Assembly (NCBI GenBank): GCA_015179045.1
Contig: WHUZ01000049.1
Span: 248,001 to 312,000, forward strand
Direction of reading: 5' to 3'
Source of the DNA: Kalaharituber pfeilii
Taxonomy: Eukaryota; Ascomycota; Pezizomycetes; Pezizales; Pezizaceae
Length of the DNA stretch: 64,000 nt
Part shown: positions 55,822 through 64,000 of the stretch, one piece after another
How the letters are laid out: each line of letters begins with the position of its first letter
Position numbering within the stretch: position 1 is the stretch's first letter
Program-made: the position numbers and the translations under genes
The notes under the pieces: model-generated
The model's database searches: none
Seen by the model: only the letters and a program-made list of their open reading frames with translations
What the model was told of the DNA's origin: nothing

Positions 55822-58609
55822 GCATCAATCAGCTCCTATAGTTGACCTGGTTCATGCATGAATGAACAGGTTGTAGTTATATATTCAGGATTTGGATTTT
55901 GAACCGGCGGTCTTGTTTTTCGCTTTTGCAGTATTTTCTTCCGCTAATTTATCTTTGCGATGACGAAAGGAGTCACTGGGCATCATTTCATTTCCTCATA
56001 CAGCTATCGATATTTGCTTCATGACTGTGTTTCTCCTTATTCTACAAGACGGACCAGCGTGATGAATAGGGAGGGGCTTATTGATGGAGCAACATGCTGA
56101 TTCTGCATTTCCCAGTTCCACAAGCATCCGTAAACCTCCTAACATTCATACGTTCTTCACATATACGTCTTAGTCACTGCATAGTCTCTTTATTTATGTT
56201 ACTTCATTTCAAAACTTCTCCTTTGTTTTTGTATAGGATATGAGTCTTCCTCGTCTTTCATGTTAATATTTTCAAGGTCCTCAATGTCAAATGACACCAG
56301 TAAGTGACACAAAGGGAGTGGAAAGTAGCAAACATCAGAGGGGTCTCCGGCAGATATCAGATAATAGTTTAAGGCTGCATGGGATTGAAGAACATTCAAG
56401 GTGATAGCGGCGGAAAGAATTAAGGGAAGGCAAAATTTAGACTGGTTTGGCATACAAGGTTTCTGTGGCTTACTTCGCTCTTACTTCGTGATCCCGGAAA
56501 AACAGTCGGGCCGTTTGTTCATTTTTCTCATTTTTCTCATTTTTCTTTTCTTCGAAATCAACGCTTATGTATTACTATTTTCTTTTTTTTTTTTTTTTTT
56601 TCAGTTCAGGCACATGGGAGGGTAGTTATTTTTTGGTTTTTTATTCGGCTTTTTTATTATATTTTTGTTCTCTCTTATTGGAACTCTTTACTCTTACTCT
56701 GTTTATTTCCTTATTCTTTCTTTTTCACTTGCGGATGGAGATATGGGAAAGGTTTAGTTGCGCCCTCATCCGGAGTGATATCCTGAATTGGCTTGGAAGT
56801 CATCAATTTGAGTGGGTCTCACCATACACACATAATTGAGGTTTCCCCCCTCATAGATATATACAGTACATACTTGTTGCTCAATTAAAACATTTGTTGA
56901 TTCAGTTCCATATATTTCTGTTTCCGTTTTCTTTATCTCAAATTCCAATATCTGTTTATTTTTTCGTGGTGTATTAATGATTTTTGCAATAAATTTGTCT
57001 GAGCACGCGCGACAGCTTCGAGTACAATTATAAAGAAAGGGGAAGGAAAAATTTGAGTGAATTGGAATTTGATTTGACAATTATTTTTTCAGGAACCTTC
57101 ATAACCTCGTAACGGGATTTTGGCATCAGGCAAGTGTGTGTACAGTACAATTGGTAACCTGGATGTGGTTCGCACAAGGTAAATACTACTGACTGGCTAT
57201 GATGGAAATGGGGAGGTCGATTATGTATGTAAGTAGCATATATATTTAGTTTCGTGAGGTATGATATTACTGGCTATAGGAGCGCAATTTTCTTTCTGCT
57301 TACTGCTGCCTCCCATACAACCATCCCTTTCCCACCCCCTATGTTTGTCGCAGCTATATACCCTCCTTCCTTTCAATATTCCTCTTCCAACATATCTGCA
57401 GTTTTATGGCGTCGATTTCAACTCTCCTCTTCCATGCTTCAATATTCCCCACAATCCTCCACGTCCAAATTCGCTGTACCCCCCTGCTCCTCTTTACGTA
57501 CACCTCCTCCTCTCCAACCGCAGACAGCGCTGCAGCTACGCCCACTAGCATCTTTGAAACCGACGCATCTAGCACCCTACTGTATACTTCCAATGATACC
57601 AGCTGGTCCTCTGAGTGGACGCTCCTGTTCGGACTATATTCTCTCTGTAGCCACTTAAAGCTGTCCACCTGGTTCTACAAGTTCTGTCGTGTTCGTGCAG
57701 CATCACATACTTCGTTCTATATTTGAGGCGAAGGGTTCGAATTTGAAAGAAAACTTCTGTTTTAGGCCAGGGATTTTCGCATGTGCACGAGTTTGTCGGA
57801 AAGGACTAAAAAAAACGTGCGATAGGATGGGGAAATATTAGTTCTAAACAAACTATGATACAGCCGTGAATGGAGGGGGGAGGGGAGGTTGTCAAACCTT
57901 CGAGTATTTCCGGTGATCGTCAGCTAAAAGATAGCGTGCTGGGACCTTCACTTTATTGATTCTAAGATGAAGGTCGTCTAAGGTTGCTGTTCACTGAACT
58001 GCGGAGAGGGTGGGTAGTCTTTCAATAAAGCCATCGATGGCTGCCTAGGACGAGCAAGACGTAGGGGAAACAGAGGTCAGGGGCGCAAACGAACTAGTTT
58101 GTTCCTTCTCGAAGGAGAGAGGATAAAAGCTGTGGCTGGCGTTGGATTTGCTATCAGGGTCCTGAGTGCAGGTGAGGGTGAAAGGTGAGTGGAATGGTGT
58201 GGTGGGAATGATGTGGAAATGTGGTAAGTAGTGTGGGGTGGAGACGTGGGGGGTGATGATGCGTAGTGCAGCCACTGCGGGGGCTGCAAGCCTTCTCGCA
58301 AGCGCTGCATAGCGTCACATCAAAGTGCATAATACATCAGCTTGGCGCATGACGATGGGAGGCGGTATCATACCCTTTACTTGCGCAAGTGACTATAAGT
58401 AACTGCACGTATCGACACATATAAAATGCCCATTATTTTAGAGATCTTGTATTTTTTTTTTTTCCCTTCGCGTGTTGCCACACCGCTCTTCCCCAGGGGC
58501 GAGATTTGCAATTGAAAGATCAAAAAGAAGAATAGGTTATTGTTGTCAGACAGGTCTACTTCTCAACTATGTACTAGACGCCCCCTATCATAAAAGGTAT
58601 CAATTCTCT
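55822..58609. other. Intergenic between Hpc2 and the complex I subunit gene
   Basis: These are convergent 3' ends. AT-rich stretches with T-runs (56579-56601) and hydrophobic ORFs are compositional. Overlapping ORFs on both strands at 57254-57668 show no recognisable domain. I saw no RNA gene. Confidence 0.4.
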
Positions 58610-59374
58610 TCATGCCTCGGGAACAAGAATACCATACTTCTCCTTTAGCCTCTCACGCCTTCGTTCCTCGTATCCGAGAGCATGAACCTCTAGGGTGCTC
58701 GTTAGTAAGCAGTAGCACAACTGATTTTGGGGGGCAATACGGGGGCGCTCGCCAATAGCCGCAACAAGCTCCTCCACTGGTCGGCGTCTGGTCTCTCGGA
58801 TCACCCCCCGCCGGGATACCTCGTCAAGGGTAGCATCGCGGTAAATTCCACCTATCCTTCCGCCGGTGTAGTCAAAAATGCCGAGTAAACCGCCCAAAGC
58901 CGCTCCATATCCAAAAACAGCAGATAATGTGCGAACTACATATTGACTTGCGCGTTAGGGCATCGAAACCACTTCATATATTCGTAGTATGATACTCACA
59001 TCTGGTGCCCAGAATTGCGCCGGCGAGGAAACCTCCAATGGCCGGATTGAAGCTATCATCCCTCTCTCTCAAATTTGCGGCAGCAGTTTTTACAAACATA
59101 TAGGTGCCCCCCATTGCCGCTGAGCTCCAGAGCCAACACAGTCAGCAGGGGGATCTTGTATGTGGAAGAGGGACGGGTGGGGAGGCATGCCGAAGACGGC
59201 GATGGTACTTCCGGTTCGGGTAATAAAACCAATTGCTCCGACATTCTGCTTGGCGAGTGAGTTTTGCACTGCGCTCATTAGGGCGCCGGCGGAGCCGACC
59301 ACAAGCGTTCCTTGCACACCGCGGCCGAGGGCGTCCTTCGGCTCATATTGCGGGCTTTCTAAGACAGGTGCCAT
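58610..59374 (-). CDS. NDUFA11: Mitochondrial complex I 21.3 kDa-type subunit (NDUFA11 family)
   Basis: Four exons: complement(join(58610..58689,58741..58935,59000..59119,59191..59374)), 192 residues. The sequence fits the fungal 21.3 kDa subunit of NADH:ubiquinone oxidoreductase, an inner-membrane accessory subunit of the NDUFA11/B14.7 group. It starts MAPVLESPQYEPKDALGRGV. Hydrophobic segments include GTLVVGSAGALMSAVQNSL, TGSTIAVFAAMGGTYMFVK and IGGFLAGAILGTRF. After FDYTGG it ends with the conserved GYEERRRERLKEKYGILVPE. Intron 1 starts with GC (GCATGC, 59190) rather than GT, and no GT alternative restores the family sequence FAAMGG. The last intron is 51 bases, has a perfect TACTAAC branch site and no in-frame stop. 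The gene is divergent from Ubp2 with 615 bases between starts. Confidence 0.88.
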
Positions 59375-59989
59375 TGCTGGCGTTTATCACACGCCAGTTC
59401 GTCAGTTCGTTTTCTCGCATAAAGCGGGGGCATAGGGGTAAAGGACATACCTGCAGTAGAGTGGAGAGTTACCGCGGGACTTTGGTGCTTGGGCGAGAGC
59501 AAGAGCTGACGTGTGTATGTGACGATTGAGCAGGTCCGAATGGCGCTGGTCAATGAGGTCAGACGAATGCTATCGATAGAGGTAGCCCGTTACTAAGCCG
59601 CCGCACTGGAGCCTCGGGACGAGGCTTGGCTCTTGACCGGCGGCTGTATGATAAATGGTTCCATGTCGGTGCGCCATGTGTGGCGCAGTGGATGACTCAT
59701 CAGCCGATAGCTTATCGGCGCCCTGCCACCCGGCCGCCAAGCTGTCCCCAGGCGCACTCAGGGCCCCACGCTCCGACGTCCACATAGTACCCCCGTAAGC
59801 TTTCTGCCATCCAGCCTGCCTCGGCGTCCTCGACAGAACCTCCCCCCACCCCCTTAAAGAGCGCCAACATCAAGCTCCCTTCCTGCCTGCAAGTATCATC
59901 GAAGTGCTACTGCCCCACCACCACGCACGCCTGCCCAACTACACCGTACACACTTTCTAATATCATCCACTTGCGAACCCTTGAGCACG
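59375..59989. promoter_or_regulatory. Divergent promoter, complex I subunit / Ubp2
   Basis: The 615 bases lie between two start codons facing away from each other. The middle is GC-rich, with pyrimidine-rich stretches close to the Ubp2 start (59820-59930). No specific factor site is claimed. Confidence 0.5.
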
Positions 59990-62900
59990 ATGGCGGGGTT
60001 TACGCATGACAAGAGCCTCGATTCGACCCCTGGTACTTTATACCCCCGCTGTGACATACCATAGCCTGCTTCCCTACAGCAGGGCTCTTAATTGTCTTGG
60101 GTGTGCGTAAATGCTGACTAGCAGCCATTGCCCGCAGGGAAAACCTCCCCGAAGATCCTCGCGGATCTCAGTGCTCTGGATATCACTGGGCTGTCCAAGG
60201 GCACAACAACGGACTGCTCACTTGTTGAGTTCCCCCAGCAATACCACGAAAAGAAACCAAGCAAAGATGACTTTCCTTTACCACGGCATCGGCATGAAAT
60301 GTTCTTGAAAGCCGATCAGTGTAGGCTAGTTACGAGTGTACGGGATCTGAATACGAGGTGCAATGTAGCCGCAACTTGCCGGAAATGTAGGATACATATA
60401 GATGTCTCATTGGAGTTCCCGAAGGAAATTCTACCTATTATACCCTGTGGTGAGGATAATTCCGACTTCCCTTTGCACCATTTTCAATATCAGCCAGGCC
60501 AGTCAAAGCCACTCATGCCAGGTGACCGGATCGATCGACGAGTTTTCACCTGCTCGGCCCCGAGTTGTTCAGCTCGCTTGACTGTCTTTTCAAGCTTACC
60601 CCACTTATCAAGCTTTGATGAAAGGCTACTCAGTGATCGTGCAACAATTAACGAGCGGTTGCGGAAAGTGAAAGAGCTTTATCCTGATTTGATTTCAGCA
60701 TCTCGGACTGCGTTCGACGTTATGCATACCCTAAATTTATACCTTTCTAATGCATTGATTGGGAAGACAAGCCCGATACCTCGGAATCACAAGCGTTTTG
60801 TCCAGGATCTGGGTAAAGATAGTGACGGAATTTTTAGAAAAGCACATTTTCAGCTTTCTGATGATGAAGAGAATTGGATCCCACCAGATTTTGGCAACAA
60901 ATCATTCAAGCGGGATGTTGAAGATATCCTCATGGAAGTACGGCTCCTTATGATGAATGTAAAGCCAACAGACAAAGGTTGTCACATATATTCCTTTACC
61001 TTCAATATATTCAGTACTAACGAGCCTTAAGATACCGCCTACCGTCTAGTTTTTGCTGACAGAGAGCTAAATCGACTTCTTTCATGCGAGAAATGTTCCC
61101 TCCCCCATTCTTCTTTCACAGTCTATAGTCATATCTGATTGCAGCGTTAGATTCTACTAAGAATGAGGGACGATCGTCCAATCCTTTGGATTTTCATCCG
61201 TGAGTTCCAATCTGGCTATTTTCCTGAAGAATTTTGTTCTGACCAGGATTATTGGGTTTATTACAAGACGATACGCAAATTTGGGCGCTCTTGGGGACTT
61301 CAGCGACAAGTTGATCGACTGGTGTTATCGCCGTCAAAAAGAAGTGGATCCAAGCAATGCCCCTTATTACCTTGAATGTCTTGCAGACCTTGCAAATGGG
61401 CGGAATAGTGAAACGCTCCAGGTAGCGGTTGCATCGTACAGGTCGGAAGGGGAGTTTAGCACTGGGGATGTTCGTGAAGCCTTTCGGGCCCTCGGTCTTG
61501 ATCCGAACAAGCAGCATGAGCCCAGTGTCATTAAAGGCAAATTTGAGGCCTATATTGCCGATGCACCAAAGCAGGAGGCCCAAATGAGGCAAGCTTTAGT
61601 TATGATAGGGACGGCATTACGCTCTCAAGAAATCATTCAGGCGGCTCAAAAAGGTTTTATCCTATTACGGCCAATGCACTTGGTAATTCGTACCTAATTA
61701 GTCTCGATTATAGTTATCATGGACGTAAACCAAGCGTACCAATACTTCGGCGCAGAGGAAAGTACAGATCCTTCTTATCTCATAACTCTATATCAGCTTA
61801 AGGTGAGATTTTTCGTTTTTAGCATCCGCTGTTGGCTGACATTCCTAGGTCAAAGATCAACCTAATGAAGAAACTATGGCCAAAGATGCTCTAAGACTTA
61901 TTGCAGAAGCACGGAAAAGTTCTATACTACTCGACTTTATTCAATCCGGAAATATATATGACCAGCCGCTGGACGTTAGTGTTGCATACTCACGACTAGA
62001 GATTCCACCAGATACTAGCGATGATATGGTAATTGGTGTGTTCAGTGTGCGGGTAAGTGTTGTGATTCTTTTTTTTTTTGTATTTTTTTTACCCTCAATT
62101 GATCATACTGATTGATTGCTCTAGCTTGCAGATGGAGCAAATAATATACCCGACCTTCGAGAGGCCTTGAGAACAATAGGAGAAACTCGAAATAGCGACA
62201 TGATTAGGTTTGCTTGCTATATATTTGTATCTCTCAGAATATGCCCTAACAAACAGTGATAGAACATACTTAAATACAGGGGAGATACCTTCGAGTCATA
62301 CCGGGAGAAATGATTGGCCAGTGGGACTGGAAAATATCGGAAATACTTGCTACTTAAACAGCCTTCTACAATTCTATTTCACCATTACACCTCTTCGGGA
62401 GATGATACTTCAGTTCGATGTCTATCAGGAAGATATCGTCGAAGAGATATTGCAAACAAAAAGGGTCGGTGGGCGGAGATTGACGTCGAAGGAAGTTGAG
62501 AGAGCGAAAAAATGTCTGTCTTCTAGTGCCCTCTCATGGAGTTTGCCTTTTCTGTTAACTTTATATAGTTGTCGGTCATTTACGCACTCTATTTCAAAAC
62601 ATGATATCTTCCAAGGATGCATCAGTGACTCCAGAGTACGATCTGGCCTACTTAGCGCTCGTTAGCTCAAAAGATGAGGCAAAAGATGAGGGAAAACGAA
62701 TGTCTATAGATGGGCTTCCGCCGTTGATAACGGTTGATGGCCCAGAATCAAAAATGGATGTTGATGTCAACGAAAATTCGCAGACTGCGGATGACAACGC
62801 AAGTGAGATTACTTTGGTTGAGAAAGTTGAGCCGAAGCCAGTCGATGAAGACTTCGTTATGATTGATTTGGAAAATAAGAAGGATATTAGCACGTTAGAG

Positions 62901-64000
62901 GACAAGGAAAATCTTCCGCCGAAGCTAGAACCAACATCTGGCCTGGTAAGGCCTATCCTTCAGGACATTGGTGTGAACGGGGTCCAACAAGCAGAAGGAT
63001 ATCCTGTTTCCGAGCCTCAGGCGCCCCCAACGCCCCCGCCAGAGACACAGGAACACCCGCCCCCCATTCCTCCAAGGCCTAACCCACAACCCCCCAGAAG
63101 GACATGAGCCTAATGTTTGGCCGGCAACAAGACGTTGCTGAATGCATAGAAAACGTCATGTTTCAAATAGAGGCAGCGGTGAAGCCCTTAGGGCATGATG
63201 AAAATGGAGAGCAGATTGACCTTGTGAAACAGTAGGCCCCAAAATCCCGATTCTTTAGGCTTCCTAACATGTTTTTTTAAGGCTATTTTATGGTAAAACA
63301 AAGCAATCACTTCAAGTCGTTGGCTCCCTAGAACGCAGATCTAAGATTGTAAGCTGAACCAATCAACCACTGATGATTATAAGAAGCTTATTTTTAGGAA
63401 TTATTCTCCCATCTGCTCATTGATGTTGCGGATGGTAGCAGGGATATATACTCTGCTTTAGATAGTGTTTTCGATGTTTCAGCGGTAAACTTAGAAGGAA
63501 AAGACACAATCAGATATCTCTCAATCAGTGAGCTTCCTCGAGTATTACAACTGCAGATACAAAGAGTGCAGTTTGATCGGAAGAATGGCAGGGCCTATAA
63601 ATCGACAGCTCACCTTAGATTTAGCGAAACAATATATATGGATCGATATATAGATTCTGATGACCCTGAATTGCAGTCCAAGAGAGAGGAAGCATGGAGA
63701 TGGAAAACAGAGATTGCTAGCCTGGAAAAGAGAAAGGCGGGGCTTATGAACACTTCGGTGAGATTTCTTCCTCTGATATGCCTTCTGTGTGCTAATACGC
63801 ATAGGTTAATCTGGAAGCTCCTGAAGCACTGGGAGCTGTTCGAAGGTGGCTTCAAGACATTAGTGAAGGGGATGACAAAGACATTGTTGATCAAAATACG
63901 TTACCTGATGTCCTCTCAGGCCTCGATGAAGGGATAGATTCCGCTTCCAAAGAGCTGAAAGGTATTCGAATGCCCAAACTTAAACCATTGAACCATAATT
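59990..64000 (+). CDS. UBP2: Ubiquitin C-terminal hydrolase Ubp2, 3' end outside the window
   Basis: Partial, at least 12 exons: 59990-60032, 60138-60977, 61145-61199, 61268-61653, 61714-61802, 61849-62052, 62125-62207, 62257-62513, 62569-(frame change)-63231, 63282-63348, 63398-63757, and 63805 onward. It is a cysteine protease that removes ubiquitin. Yeast Ubp2 trims K63 chains and opposes Rsp5. The N-terminus (KTSPKILADLSALDITGL) and the large insert follow the Ubp2 layout. The catalytic Cys box is WPVGLENIGNTCYLNSLLQF, with Cys at about residue 598 (codon at 62348). The Gln/Asp block FGRQQDVAECIENVMFQIEA follows. The finger region and His box have begun or lie beyond 64000. Exon 4 could start at 61247 or 61268; I prefer 61268 because it gives HPRYANLGALGDF. 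Between 62946 and 63107 the frame changes, either through an intron or an indel (see findings). Confidence 0.88.

Noticed and set aside
57254..57668. 134-codon + ORF and 104-codon - ORF over the same bases
   Set aside because: Neither shows a domain, start context or neighbouring exon that would favour one strand.
1..64000. tRNA, 5S rRNA and other structured RNA genes
   Set aside because: I looked for GGTTCGAATCC-type B boxes and 5S-like starts on both strands. The few GTTCGA occurrences lie in coding or unstructured sequence.
1..64000. CRISPR arrays, operons, ribosome binding sites
   Set aside because: The window is fungal nuclear DNA with spliced genes. No spaced short direct repeats of CRISPR type are present.

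Overview
The window is nuclear DNA from a filamentous ascomycete (Pezizomycotina). The genes have short introns of about 50 to 170 bases with GT..AG ends and CTAAC/CTGAC-type branch sites. The protein set is fungal: a DIM-2-type DNA methyltransferase, Gbp2/Hrb1-type SR-like protein, Bsd2, Hpc2, Ubp2, SURF6/Rrp14, a complex I 21.3 kDa-type subunit and several conserved fungal proteins of unknown role. Density is low (12 genes in 64 kb) and the long intergenic stretches carry homopolymers and transposon relics. That would fit an expanded, gene-poor genome such as those of Pezizomycetes, but the class assignment is only an inference.

Layout. 1-3.76 kb: non-coding, with two tandem duplications and long A-runs. 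3.76-5.36 kb (-): Q-rich conserved fungal protein. 5.4-12.1 kb: GC/G-run-rich desert. 12.1-13.4 kb (+): conserved protein of unknown function. 14.6-18.6 kb (-): intronless DIM-2-type cytosine-5 DNA methyltransferase. 18.7-29.3 kb: gene-poor, with a decayed mitochondrial-carrier pseudogene (20.1-20.7 kb) and a 999-bp TA-flanked element with perfect 25-bp inverted ends and one ORF (21.5-22.5 kb). 29.3-31.5 kb (+): nine-exon three-RRM SR-like protein with an 8-nt microexon. 32.7-34.3 kb: degraded element with long inverted ends. 34.5-35.9 kb (-) LRR/SAP nuclear protein, divergent from 36.8-38.9 kb (+) F-box/YccV (FBXO21-like) protein. 39.9-41.8 kb (-) SURF6/Rrp14. 42.6-43.7 kb (-) protein-L-isoaspartate methyltransferase with a membrane-anchor extension. 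44.9-46.2 kb (-) Bsd2. 46.2-54.2 kb: desert with an orphan coding-like fragment and a pogo-like miniature element. 54.2-55.8 kb (+) Hpc2. 58.6-59.4 kb (-) complex I subunit, divergent from 60.0->64 kb (+) Ubp2, which runs off the window.

How the genes relate. There is no operon or obvious biosynthetic cluster. Three proteins act on DNA or chromatin: DIM-2, Hpc2 of the HIRA histone chaperone complex, and an F-box protein carrying a hemimethylated-DNA-binding-type domain. Two are known in yeast as partners of the ubiquitin ligase Rsp5 (Bsd2 as adaptor, Ubp2 as antagonistic deubiquitinase). Two inverted-end elements differ between their ends mainly by C/T and G/A transitions. This is what RIP would leave, and DIM-2 is the enzyme that methylates RIP products in Neurospora. 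These links come from family knowledge; the sequence itself shows only proximity.

I did not find a convincing new multi-gene system. The most original items are the three inverted-repeat elements, the microexon, a GC-AG intron, and two reading-frame breaks that lie at homopolymers or could be short introns.
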